Source: Oreohelix idahoensis
Lineage: Eukaryota; Mollusca; Gastropoda; Stylommatophora; Oreohelicidae
Length of the DNA: 64,000 bases
Assembly (NCBI GenBank): GCA_024509875.1
Contig: JAMPIV010008045.1
Span: forward strand, 1-64,000
Direction: 5' to 3'
Position numbers and translations under genes: made by a program. Below are positions 11,085-22,790 of the stretch, piece after piece. The notes under the pieces are model-generated. The model saw only the letters and a program-made list of their open reading frames with translations, was not told where the DNA came from and did not search any database. Numbering within the stretch: the stretch's first letter is position 1; every line of letters begins with the position of its first letter.

Positions 11085-13430
11085 GTGGAAAACGCCACAC
11101 TCAGAAGAGCGTTTCGTTCTATTCTTTTACCATAGTTATTGGTGGTACCAGCTTAAAGAACTATCTCGGGAACAAGAAGGGAACAGTGGCCTAAGCTTTA
11201 AGACGAAGGACCCACGTGGTAGACTCTCCTTGACATTTCTGGGAAACGAGTTACCCCCGACAACCTTGATCAGGGACGAGTGTCGTAGATTTCCGATAGG
11301 AGAATTAAGACTAGGTTTGGTCCCTTCTGAATAGGTTTGAATAGGTGATAGACTCAGTGAGAGTTTGTGAAAGGTAATAGAATTTCCACACACACGTGAG
11401 ATGATAGATTTGATATAGTGGCTGTCTCTGAAAGCGAAAAGAATTCTTCTCTCTCTCACCTATCTTCTACAACAGTTGTTACAGCGTCAGACAGACTACA
11501 CCAATATACATATTACGTATATTTCTATCACTCACAGGCACGCACATACACGTGACGGCAGGTAAACACACAGACGTGGGAAAACTATAACAATGATATA
11601 TATATTATCTAGAACGAGCTGACCAAACACGATTATTAAGTTCAAGAGCGATTTTATTATCAGGAAAAATCGGCTCACAACATCAAAGAAAGTACATCAA
11701 GGAAAATACATATACACATAGTCATAAAAAATCAAGGAAATGTTGCAAGGATGATAGCCCCGTTATAGTGTTAACTCTAGGTTTAGCCCGGCCCCGTTAA
11801 GAGAACAGATGATGGCACCAGAGTCACAGATACATAGGGTTTGAGTCTAAGAGTTTTTCTTTGTTTTATCTCGTAATTATATGCACAGAGTTTGAAAAAA
11901 ATCTGATTTAACCTAAGACAAAAACACAAGAACTCTAGCCTTAGCAACAAATTATGCAGATTGGAAAAAAAAATTAGGACAGCAACAGGGTGTCAAAGAT
12001 AAAATAGTGAAAAATATCACTCAAACCAGCGTACACTCATTCATTCCGCCATGGCTTTTCACACTTGTACTCACGACTTTGCTTGCTGCCTCTTGGAACA
12101 CATTGATTTTAGATTTTCACACAGACTCAAAAAAATGCAGTCTTCTGCCAAGAAGTCCCCAGTTCCAAAAGACGTATTTAACTTGGAGTCTCCGGGAACG
12201 ACTACTTGGGTATGCAAATTTGTTCAAATGTCTGATTAAGTCACCTAACAATTATTCCAGGCGCGGGAGTTAGCAGAGCACAGTGTCAATAGCGTAGGTT
12301 TCTAGAAATGATGAATGTCAGGTCGGTGCCTTCCCTCAGTATAGGATTCACTTTAGTCACACCACAGATTTGTCCACAAGATATAATCTAGTCGGGAAAT
12401 GATTGTTAATATTCACGCCACCAGGCAGCAAATTATATAGAGTTTCTAGAAGAAATTAAGTGCTGGCTCCAAGGTCCAGTATTTATCATTACAGTCTTTG
12501 AAAACCCGTTATAGGGATATTAGTATTTCTGTCTAACTTGCACCGTCAGATCAGTGTTACTTGAGAAAACCCACGTGGTTCAAAATAAGGACTGTCTATT
12601 TCTTCACCAGTATGGAAACTACTACTAGGTGCTGGTAAAGTTAGGGTCACCCCAAAACTTTCACTGTGTGGAGGAAAAATAACACATATAATATAATAAA
12701 CAGAATCTGTACTGGTTAAAACTTACATTTAAACTTGCAAGCAGAGAGCTTTGCTTATCATTTAAACTTCCCGTGACGTAAGTTATATTTAAAAATCAGC
12801 AATCCTCATAAATTAAGAACACGTGCGTATTCTGTCACCATTCATGAGGCTGGATTCTAGAGTTTATACGTTAGTTTAGAAAAATACACTCGACTGAGTA
12901 TTAGCAGTTAAATTAAATTCATAAATAGCTACAATTGCCGTTATAAGCTAGAAATTAAATTCTTAGTCTGCTTTCCACTGAATGCTTCCCTAGAAAATAT
13001 AATAGCCTACCACTTTATTTCTCTTCTGCGCTAAAGAAATAGATTTAAATGAATTAAGCGATTTAACACTTTAACACTCACAAAATCTATATATCGATCA
13101 TATTAATTACCTCAACCACAAAATTGCTGAAAATATTTCTGGAAGTCTAGAAGTTCGACAAATTGCCGAAACAAACTGAGATCTTCGCTAACAGCTATTC
13201 TGTTTTTCGAGCGACCTATCTACTGTGGAGTCTATGAGCGAGAATGAAATTAAAGTTTCAAACTTGGCCAATATCTTAAAATCAGACAAAGGGCCCAAAC
13301 TTATTTCGCCAAGCGAAATTATCTCCCCTACTCCCAACATTTACGTCCGCTTAACGCGTGTCGTAACTGTCACCTACTGACCACGATGTACGCGTGTCAG
13401 TTTCAAATCCCAGACAGCCTGACTCCATTT
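11085..13430 (-). mobile_element. Family L long LTR-like repeat, copy 2 (right arm of inverted pair)
   Basis: This is the reverse complement of 1425-2800, with about 0.2 kb of extra inner sequence (matched again at 7600-7810) and about 0.8 kb at 12050-12885 that is absent from the left arm. The closest matching is at 11282-12050. The outermost part (12885-13430) still pairs convincingly, for example TTATTTCGCCAAGCGAAATTATCTCC and TTAACGCGTGTCGTAACTG. No protein-coding domain lies inside. The 107-codon and 84-codon open frames here are overlapping antisense readings of the same repeat. It could be a solo LTR in reverse orientation, or the second terminal inverted repeat of an element of about 12 kb. 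Confidence 0.6.
12050..12885. other. Segment present only in the right family L arm
   Basis: Comparison of the two arms breaks after the CCATGGC...GTACTCACGACTTTG block and resumes near ACTCGACTGAGTA. The sequence between is either an insertion here or a deletion in the left arm. I see no terminal inverted repeats or coding domain in it. An 88-codon open frame at 12007-12273 spans the junction. Confidence 0.5.
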
Positions 13431-14160
13431 CAGGGCAGTTTTCACACTACAGCTGACCATGGCCCAAGTGAGCGCCGTGTCAGTTTGGGATTTTCCAGCC
13501 AAATGTCTGGATACTGACCGGTGCAGATGTAAAGTATCCCACCTCACCGGGACTTATGCCGAGAAGAAGCTCGCGCGCTCGGTGAGAATGTAGACGATTT
13601 GCTACGTCCTGTGTTCAGCGAACCGACTTATCACGCCTTCTGACGCCCTGCAGCCCTGACATCTACGTAATATCGTCCTAGCGCGATTCTCAGTTTAAGA
13701 GAAAGGAAAACAGGTAAAGTTTGCGAATTATATGAAAATAATATTCGCAAAACGAATGGGTGAAAAAAAATACAGGAAAAAATGAAATACAGAGATAATA
13801 AAAGAGAGAATTTTCGGGTGAAAGAATAGGAAGAAGTTGTAGGAAATTAAATGAATATAAACCCTACGTGACAACGAGCATGAGCAGAGTGAAAAGAACC
13901 AATCCATAAGAACGAGCAGAACCGTCATTGGTAGATAAGTTCAAATATATGCTGCCACTTGAACTTCTTGTAACACTTCACAATCCTTAAAGACCATGAT
14001 GATAACTTGTCTCGATCCATAACTATTCAAATTATTTTCCAACTGTTAAAACCTAAAGTGATTATTAAATTTTGTTGTTTGTAATGTTACAAATTTAACT
14101 TCTCATTTTAAAGTTACTGCATGTTTGTCTCAGACAATTACTACACACACTCTAAACAGA
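13431..14160. other. Intergenic DNA, no gene seen
   Basis: Relatively GC-rich near 13431-13690, then AT-rich. The GC-rich part may be the outer end of family L copy 2, but I cannot match it to the left arm. There is no recognisable coding motif. Confidence 0.45.
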
Positions 14161-14164
14161 GCTA

Positions 14165-14485
14165 TACTAGAATAATAGAATTCCACTGAGTAAATCAGGG
14201 GTGGGGGCTTAAACGAGCTGAACTTAAGAAGTGCTAAAATCCTTCACAAAAGCATCGGCAGAATTACAGAGTTAACATACTCAGCCAAAGCAACATTGAT
14301 CTCCTATTCTGAATATCTTGTGAAGACTCCCTTTGTAATAGAAGTGTCATCACCCTTCTATCTACATCTCTGCCAAGAGTAATTTTGTGCAAAGGTAGAT
14401 ACTTTTGAAGCCCATATTAGATACTCTTGAGTTGTGGCCACTGTTTGACCACTACTGCAAAGCAGGGGAGGCAATACCGTCACAA
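14165..14485 (-). repeat. Dispersed repeat family D, copy 2
   Basis: It is the reverse complement of the 6945-7270 order: TTCTATCTACATCTCTGCCAAGAGTAAT, GTGCAAAGGTAGA, ACTCTTGAGTTGTGGCCA and GACCACTACTGC. The open frames over this stretch on both strands are readings of the repeat, not genes. Confidence 0.65.
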
Positions 14486-15775
14486 TGTGTATCATTCCTT
14501 TACAGGAAGGTGTGCTCGCATTGCAAAGATGATTTCTTGATTTCCCTTTTTCTGCCCTGCACTCTTTCTTTCTTTGTCTGTGTCCTACTTCTTTAGTCAT
14601 TTCTATTAAGTATCACTAACTGGTGGCGGCACTGGTTCAGAGCCGCCAGTGTGTGTATTCTCTCTCATATCAACCTTCCCCTCTGGGCTATAGTTGTTTT
14701 GTGTTTAAGGACTTTTTCATACCTCTTACAATGAATTTATCTTTAAAAGTTATTACCCTTTTTATTTCATATCTCTTCAATGTAGAACTGGCTCAATCTT
14801 CCCTTACTCTGTCTATCGTACACTCCTGTATGGCCAAAAACTGTCCTTCAATTTTAATCACAATCTACCTTTTTTGAACACTTCATTTGACTAAATAAAC
14901 CCCTTCAGCAACAAATTCAGATCTCACAATCAGCCCAGGCTGGGTCCAGTTCTCAGCTTAGCCACACATGTCAAATCAACCACGAAGACTGGACTTCGAA
15001 ATTCTATTTGCCAGGAAAGGTCAGACAAATCGTGTTCGATATAGACACTCTGATTTGTGGAAGTTACATTTTGGTAGTTACGCGAGGGCCTATCGTCTAT
15101 TCAATCATTCTATTTTTATCGAAGATTACGGCTTACGGTTTTGTGTTGTCGTTTTCTTTTCTAATCGATCTCCTTCCAAGTTTATAATGACAAAAAAAAA
15201 AAACACATCTGACCAGTGAGAGGGCAATGTTCCTTCTATTTGTGTTTTTATTGTGTGTGTACGTGTAATTTTTGTCAGTCATTTACCCAGAATTATGGAG
15301 GCGGCTTGATAACAACTACAGTTTTCCGGAAACACTTTTTTTTAGCAGTTTGCGTTGTTCCCGACAAGAATAACAACGCCAATAATAATAATAATTATTA
15401 TTATAAATAAATAAATAAAAGAAATATAAAACTAAATGAATGTAAAAAAAATTTTTAAACGTTAAATAAACGCTTTGACAACAACATGCTGAGAACTGAA
15501 TTATGTGTGAGAGTTCGTACACGTCGGTAAGTAATAAGTCTTTTAACGTAGTTAAATTAACACTGTACTGGGCGAGTACTATTGGTTCGAACTATTGAAA
15601 ATTTCTCAGTCAGGTTCATATTTTTTCGTCTGATATTTTCTTGCACGTTAACCACATACGTTAAGAGAATGCAAATCTGTTTTCAAATAAAAGACTGGCT
15701 AGATTCAAATGGTACCCAGCATGCAAAGCCCACGTAAAAAAATGTATCGATATGCAGTGATGTTTGGTTTCTGTT
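14486..15775. other. Intergenic DNA, no gene seen
   Basis: Short open frames only. An AATAATAATAATTATTATTATAAATAAATAAA tract, at 15379-15420, dominates the middle of the stretch (longest single run under 20 bases quoted: AATAATAATAATTATTATT). Confidence 0.5.
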
Positions 15776-15777
15776 TT

Positions 15778-16230
15778 AAGGACTATCTTCATTGCAGACG
15801 GGAAACCTCATGAGTGCTCCGATCTCCTCCATCAGATCCTGCAAGGTGGATCTCAACACAATAGCACCGGCGAGAATCCCAATGTGTGTACACAGGAATC
15901 ACACATTCTATAAATATTTTTGTGGTGGGTAGGTTTTTAATTTTGCCAGAGCCGCTATGGCTTATTCTTTACGATTTCCAACTGCCGTGGGATTTTTTAC
16001 GTCCCAACTTGCACACGGGACCTCCTATTTTGTCGTCCTTATCCGAGAAAGCTAGGCATCCAGTCTCATTACCTAGGAGACCAGGAGGGGAGAATGATAC
16101 CATTAGGACCACTGGTTCTGAAGAAACACAATTTCCATAAAATTATATTACTTCCACTGGGAATCGAACCCGGCACCTTTAGAATTCGGTTCGGATGTCA
16201 TACCTATTAGCCACTCTGACTACCGAAATA
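15778..16230 (-). mobile_element. SINE-A copy 2
   Basis: This is a better preserved copy than the one at 370-870. The tRNA-like head at about 16155-16225, read on the minus strand, has GTGGCTAATAGGTATGA (box-A-like) and GCCGGGTTCGATTCCCAGT (box-B-like). The body carries ACACGGGACCTCC and GTCCTTATCCGAGAAAG. It is non-coding, presumably transcribed by RNA polymerase III when young and moved by a partner LINE. Confidence 0.8.
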
Positions 16231-16404
16231 TTTTGAAAAAATATAGAAGCTGAACACTCATAATATATTGTGACAGAACGTCTGAACATGCTCTTTTGTG
16301 TGATCTCTCACACCTTCAGCCCTCCGGCAGTATACTTTCTGTTCTTTTTTCTCACTCATCGCTTTTATTTGGCATAAATAATGCCTTTTCATTCGTTATT
16401 TCTA

Positions 16405-16560
16405 CTAGTTTGCTCTATGCTGGACTTAGCATGGTAAATTCTCTAACACGCCACTACCCTATGGCAGTATTTGCTATGGGAGTAATGCGTATCTTATTGT
16501 TTCACACTTCACTCCCAGACTGTTGTTACGCTTCACCAGGTTTGGTGACCCGGCCAGCGA
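16405..16560 (+). repeat. SINE-C 3' body fragment
   Basis: TATGCTGGACTTAGCATGGTAAA.TCTCTAACAC, followed by TATGGCAGTATTTGCTATGGGAGTA, matches the 3' part of SINE-C at 49450-49525. The head is missing and the flanking CTTCACTCCC word is partly duplicated. The 107-codon open frame over this repeat is not a gene. Confidence 0.6.
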
Positions 16561-17184
16561 TAATATTTTATCGCCTAATCCGTCTGACCACCTGTGGAAA
16601 TGGGGCGGTCAAACATTGACCCCACTGGAAAGCTGTTGATCATGTTGACACAAGCTGGTGTTGTGATACGATGAAAAAAATCAATATGGTTTGACCAGAC
16701 ATCTGTCTGGCGGAGGCATGCAGATAAAGGGGATAATTAGATAATCTGTCGGGCTAGACATCTGGGCGGAAAACATTACGCCAGGAAAACTGTCACAATA
16801 TTGTGATAAACAGAGGTGCGCCGGAAGTCTTAGGTAACGATATGACATCAATGTATAAGAGGCCACGCGTATATATTAAATTTAATATTTTCAAATACGC
16901 GTGGGATAAGTAATGATAAACTTCCCCACCCAAACAGTGCTAGATAGATTGGATTGGTTCTCCAGAATATACTATGATTTGATTGGAACTTTCGGCGGAA
17001 ACACAGCTGGGATTTGAAACTAAAAATTGTGAGATATAATCTAACAAACTCATAGTCACAGCACACAGACAGACTGCATCGCAGCATCAACTAAGCACCT
17101 CCTACAAGCCAGAGGAAAGAGGATAGGACTTATCATTCTACAACTATATGTACCAGATCGAGTATTGGACATCTTTGGAATTTA
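16561..17184. other. Intergenic DNA with a short palindrome
   Basis: An inverted repeat CACGCGTAT...ATACGCGTG spans about 16863-16905 around an ATTAAATTTAAT core. No gene is recognised. Confidence 0.5.
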
Positions 17185-17515
17185 CAAGTAAACCCGCAAT
17201 TTTAATACAAGGCTGGAAACTTAGGAATTTTATCACAAGGAGTCATAAGAGGAATTATAGTTTTCAAGACCAAGTGTTTCACCCGTCATAAGAGGAATTA
17301 TAGATTTCCAGACCACGTGTCTCACCCGTCATAAGAGGAATTTCTCAGACTTAAGTGATTCGAACAGCATCTAAATACAGGGCTGTGGGCCCATTCTAAT
17401 CTGCGCCAGGAGAAGTGTGTATTCCCAAAATTTTGGGGTAAGTGTAAACAATTTATTTACTAATGAAAATTTTACAGGTTTCTTGCTAAGTGGTTATATA
17501 TATGTGGCTGGCAAC
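17185..17515 (+). repeat. Dispersed repeat family I, with internal 50-bp tandem duplication
   Basis: The block ACCCGCAATTTTAA.ACAA.GCTGGAAA...GTCATAAGAGG, and its distal end GCTAAGTGGTTATATA, recur in reverse orientation at 47640-47885. In this copy a unit starting GTCATAAGAGGAATTATAG is repeated in tandem about 2.4 times at 17260-17345. It ends against GGCTGGCAACCTCA, the family H word. It does not code. Confidence 0.6.
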
Positions 17516-17945
17516 CTCAACATATGTAAATAGTATATGCATGAACCACTACTGCAAGAGATGGTGATTGTTTCTGACACGTCGTGCGGGAAACCCGACA
17601 GAAGAGCGACCCCAGACCCCGACGGGAGTAGCGACGAGCAATGAGTGATCACTGACAAACAACATTTTTCTTTCTTATATAAGAATAAGTGTTCTTAGGT
17701 CAGTTTCTTGCGCTGATTTCAAATCTGAAATCCGTTTATCTCTATCACGTCGGGTTCTTAAGATATTTGTGAATAAATATATTTTGGGGAAACCGTTATT
17801 TGCCCCGTTTCATTTTTACTATATAACTTATTAAAAATTAATAAAAAGCAACTTAATTCTACTTTTTATACAGCTAAAAGATGCATGACATATGTTACGC
17901 GATTTTTCAAATAGTTACTGTATTTTGAAATAATTCTGAGCAAAA
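17516..17945. other. Intergenic DNA upstream of the conserved-family pseudogene
   Basis: It begins with the family H word (GCTGGCAACCTCAACAT) and a CACTACTGCAAGAG block. No promoter or terminal inverted repeat is identified, although this is where the left end of an element carrying the next gene would be expected. Confidence 0.4.
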
Positions 17946-17946
17946 T

Positions 17947-19611
17947 ATGGCTTCTAGAAGTTGTAGAAATTCGGCTGATCTGTTCTGTTACGTGTGCGGA
18001 TATTTTACCGATCTTGTTGACCAGAAAAACTTTACACCATTACTAAAGACAACATAAGAACTTTATTTCGATTCGAAAGTTGATGATGCAAATAAATCTT
18101 GGAAGCCAAATGCAGTTTGTTCGATACATTGGCAGGTTGGTTACGAAAATCGCCGAAGCATAAGTCGATGCCTTTTGGAGTGCCAGTAATATGGCGTGAA
18201 CATACAAATCACACTACTGATTGTTACTTCCGCTTGACAAATATCCATGGTTTCACTTTTAAAACTAGAAAGTCTGTGGTTTATCCAAATATTGAATCGG
18301 TTTCGAAACCAGTGCCTCATGATCCAATCACGTGTCCGATCCAAGTACCACCAGAACAATATCCGTTGGACGTAAATGAACCATCAGAAAGTGATAGTTT
18401 ACCTGCTTTAGAAACTAATTCTGACTCAGATTACATACCGGTGAATGATGGTGTTTACTTAATTAACCATTCAGAACTTTCAGATCAAATACGTGATCTC
18501 GCTCTTACCAAAGGACAAGCGGAATTACTCGGTTCGCGACTCAAAGAATGGAATCTTTTAGCGCCCAATACTCCGATATCTAAATTTCGTCATAGACACA
18601 GAGAACTTGTTCAATACTTTGAGATGGATGATGACATTTGCTATTGCAAAGATGTAAACGGTCATGAGCACATAGTTAACGAATGGCGATTTTTCATCGA
18701 TTCTTCCAAGACTAGTCTAAAAGCCGTGTTATTGCATAACAGAAATTTTTTTTCATCAATTCCAGTCGCCTACTCTGTTCATATGAAAGAAACTTATGAC
18801 AATATGGCTAAATGTTTGGAAAAAATAAAGTACAATGACTACCAATGGCGGATTTGTGGAGACCTAAAGGTCATTGCAATTCTCACGGGCATGCAGACTG
18901 GGTATACTAAATTTTGTTGCTTCCGATGTGAATGGGACAGCCGCAACAGACAGGAACATTATGCAAGAAAGGTGTGGCCTATCCGGGATCGTATGCAGCT
19001 CGGGCATTAAAATGTAATACGCGAGCCATTAGTTAACAAAGACACCTTCATTTTACCACTGTTACATATAAAGTTGGGGCTCATGAAGAATTTTGTAAAA
19101 GCGTTAGATAAAAAGAGCAAAGCTTTCACTTATCTTCGAGAAAAGTTTCCGCAAGTTAGCGATGCAAAGATAAAGGAAGGTATCTTTGTAGGACCTCAGA
19201 TTAGGAAAGTTATTGCAGACAAACAATTCGAGAACTTGTTACATGGTAGTAAACTTCGCGCATGGATGGCATTCAAATCGATCGTCGATAACTTTCTGGA
19301 AAATCACAAATCTGTCGACTATGTTGCATATTGTTAAGCAGTGCATAGATGCATACATAATTATGGGCTGTAACATGTCCCTCAAAATCCATTTGCTCGA
19401 TTCGCATCTTAACTTTTTCCCTGACAACCTTGGCGAAGTCAGCGATGAACATGGAGAATGATTCCATCAAGATATCGCCGTAATGGAGTCACGTTATCAA
19501 GGACGGTGGAGTGTGACCATGCTTGCCGATTATTGTTGGATGCTTCGTCGCGATGTACCACATGCCATTCACCGACGAAAGTCGACTGCAAAGAAATTCA
19601 AGCCTACATAA
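17947..19611 (+). pseudogene. Conserved uncharacterised zinc-binding protein, possible transposase-derived, decayed
   Basis: This is a single-exon reading frame whose pieces join into a roughly 550-residue protein. The N terminus (17947-18130) has CYVCG and further Cys/His suggesting a zinc-binding module. It carries a stop near 18055 and shifts frame near 18130. The main frame (18099-19010) has MPFGVPVIWRE, the DCYFRLT motif, ELLGSRLKEWNLL, FFIDSSKTSLKAVLLHN, YSVHMKETYDNM, WRICGDLKVIA and CFRCEWDSR. After a TAA at 19008 the same frame continues to 19337 (HIKLGLMKNFVKALD, VSDAKIKEGIFVGPQ). A frameshift near 19325 leads to MGCNMSLKIH and LGEVSDEHGE, then a TGA where Arg is expected, FHQDI, YQGRW and MLADYCW. 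I recall similar proteins scattered through arthropod and cnidarian genomes, often in many copies, with no assigned function. The spaced acidic residues (FIDSS, CGDLK, DEHGE) could be a nuclease triad, which is inference only. Confidence 0.8.
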
Positions 19612-20594
<983 letters not shown>

Positions 20595-20734
20595 ACTATA
20601 GAGCCATTACTTATAAGAGGGCATTTGTTGGATTACTCCAATTGGGGGCTTGACGTTGCATCATTGCATAACCCCTTCACAAAAGGCGACAGACCAGATA
20701 ATAAGTTAACAAATTTAATCAGCCTTTAAGCAGC

Positions 20735-20935
20735 GTTTGTTCTTGACTTCTGGGAATTTCTTGTGAAGGCTCCCCTACGGTAGAAACGACATTCATCTTC
20801 TATCTATATCTTTGCCAAGAGTAATCTTGCGCGAAGATAGACACACTGGACGACCTACTTTTAGATATGCTTGCGTTGTGACCATTAGTGGACCACTACT
20901 GCAAAGAAAGGGGGCGATCCCGTGACATATATAAA
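20735..20935 (-). repeat. Dispersed repeat family D, copy 3
   Basis: Contains CTTCTATCTATATCTTTGCCAAGAGTAATCTTG, here quoted in part as TTTGCCAAGAGTAATCTTG, plus GCGAAGATAGACAC, and GTGGACCACTACTGCAAAG. The order is the same as at 14165-14485. It is 3'-truncated relative to the longest copy. Confidence 0.65.
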
Positions 20936-20989
20936 CATTGGGTTTAAAGCTGTGAACCCCTAATTTTCTTTCTCTTAATCTACTCGACT

Positions 20990-21730
20990 TACTGACTGTC
21001 CGACCACTGTCTCACTGATTGTCCGACCACTGACTCACTGACTGTCCAACCACTGACTCACTGACTGTCCAACCACTGACTCACTGACTGTCTGACCACT
21101 GTCTCACTGAATGTCCAACCACTGACTCACTGACTGTCCGACCACTGACTCACTGACTGTCCGATCACTGACTCACTGACTGTCCAACCACTGACTCATT
21201 GACTGTCCAACCACTGTCTCACTGACTTCCCAACCACTGTCTCACTGACTGTCCAACCACAGTCTCACTGACTGTCCAACCATTGTCTCACTGACTGTCC
21301 AACCACTGTCTCACTGACTGTCCAACCACAGTCTCATTGACTATCCAACCACTGTCTCACTGACTGTCTAACCACTATCTCACTGACTGTCCGACCACTG
21401 TCTCACCAACAGTCCAACCACTGACTCACTGACTGTCCGACCACTGTCTCACTGACTGTCCAACCACTGACTCACTGACTGTGCGACCACTGACTTACTG
21501 ACTGTCCGACCACTGTCTCACTGACTGTCCGACCACTGTGTCACTGACTGTCCAACCACTGTCTCACTGACTGTCCAACCACTGTCTCACTGACTGTTCA
21601 ACCACTGTCTCACTGACTATCCAACCACTGACTCACTGACTGTCCGACCACTGACTCACTACTGCCTAACCACTGACTCACTGACTGTCCCAACCGTTGC
21701 CTCACTGACTGTCCAACCACTAATTCACGC
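20990..21730. repeat. 23-bp minisatellite array
   Basis: About 32 copies of a 23-bp unit, consensus ACTCACTGACTGTCCAACC plus ACTG. Variable positions are A/G in CCAACC or CCGACC and A/T in CTGACTC or CTGTCTC. Units differ from each other by one to three substitutions and a few carry small indels. Unit length is not a multiple of three and stops occur in all frames, so it is non-coding. Confidence 0.95.
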
Positions 21731-21989
21731 ACTCGACTTACTCACCCAAAAACATGCAAACATTTTATATAACAACTGATCACCTCCGATGTAGGATCAC
21801 AAGAAAACCATTAGTAAAAAAAACAATATTAGAGATATCACTTGAGTCCAGCTAATTAGAGCAGAAATGGCTATCTTTCAAGGCTTTGACGGAACGTTGT
21901 AGACTAAAAACTGAAACTGCATTGTCTCAAAAGTAAACTTGATAAGGGAAGGTATACGTAAGACACAATGGGTTAGTTATGAGCCGTTA

Positions 21990-22165
21990 AGCATCCCTAA
22001 TGTCCCGTGTAGTCCCGGGGTGTCTTTGAAGAGACAAATAAAGAATAGAATTACAGTAATCTCCGACATGTCGTACAAGGCGACTACTCAGAGGTTGTTC
22101 ATGAGGCTGGAAACCTCATACTGTAAAATAAACTTACACAGAAACCACAGCTGCATGAGCATGTG
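21990..22165 (+). repeat. Dispersed repeat family H, best preserved copy
   Basis: Its order is GACATGTCGTACAAGGCGACTAC, then GAGGTTGTTCATGAGGCTGG, AACCTCATACTGTAAAATAAACT, ACAGAAACCACAGCTGCATG and AGCATGTGAATG (each quoted as a piece). The same order, in either orientation, occurs at 4440-4580, 22285-22425, 34280-34365, 35500-35690 and 48885-49065. It is non-coding. It is probably a SINE body, but I see no box A/box B pair in this copy. Confidence 0.6.
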
Positions 22166-22284
22166 AATGTTTTGGTGCAAGGAGCCTAGCAGCAGTAGTG
22201 GTTTCATGTCTCGTAAGGAGCGGTAAGAAAATTGTGATAAAACATCATTCATGCACTCATTTCCCTGTTTGTTCCTTATGAAGC

Positions 22285-22425
22285 ATGGGGCCACGACATC
22301 GGCCGACCCTGGTTGTGTGAGGCCTGCACAGAAGCACGTATGTGCTCTTGCAGCGGTTGTTTCTGTAATAATTTGTTTTACATTACGTGGCTGACAGCCC
22401 CTTTACGCAACCTCAGAGTAATCGT
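22285..22425 (-). repeat. Dispersed repeat family H, second copy in opposite orientation
   Basis: On the minus strand it carries GAGGTTGCG..AAAGGGGCTGTC, then TAAAACAAATTATTACAGAAAC, CGCTGCAAGAGCACATACGTG and CATGCTTC-like words. Its neighbour 23405-23595 (-) holds further partial copies with ACAGAAACCACCGTTG and GGCAACCTCATAAT. Confidence 0.5.
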
Positions 22426-22639
22426 CACTTACGACGATGCCTGGGGAAAATACTGTCTGCCTGGTACATAACGAGAGTGTATTTAATTAATTCTTGGCTG
22501 AAATGGGCATGTATTTAATCCTAGTTAAAGTTAGTTGCTTATCCTTTACAGGACGTGGCAATCAACCCCAGCTTTTATTGGCTGTTTGTGATTTTTCTAG
22601 GCAATTTTTTTTTTTCATTCAGTAGTTTGCCATTGTTTT

Positions 22640-22790
22640 CTGAACGGTACGGCGCTTATACCATTGTTAAAAATCCACACAAAGCGATCTGCTACCAAAC
22701 CGCCTGCAGCAGGTTTCGAACCTGCTATATCTGGATTATGAAACTGCGTTCACATCCATTAGGCCACAGACGCCGACAATTTAAACCTAG
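22640..22790 (-). mobile_element. tRNA-like SINE head (family F)
   Basis: On the minus strand GTCTGTGGCCTAATGGATGTG is a box-A-like stretch (quoted core TGGCCTAATGG) and AGCAGGTTCGAAACCTGCT is a strong box-B stem-loop. The acceptor arms do not pair as in a functional tRNA and the sequence continues into unrelated DNA, so I call a SINE head or tRNA pseudogene. Confidence 0.55.

Noticed and set aside
11136..11459. 107-codon minus-strand frame
   Set aside because: It lies inside family L copy 2. The matching left arm does not keep the frame and no domain is visible.
22640..22790. Possible functional tRNA gene on the minus strand
   Set aside because: Box A and box B are present but the acceptor and D arms do not pair properly and there is no clean 3' end, so it fits a SINE head better.
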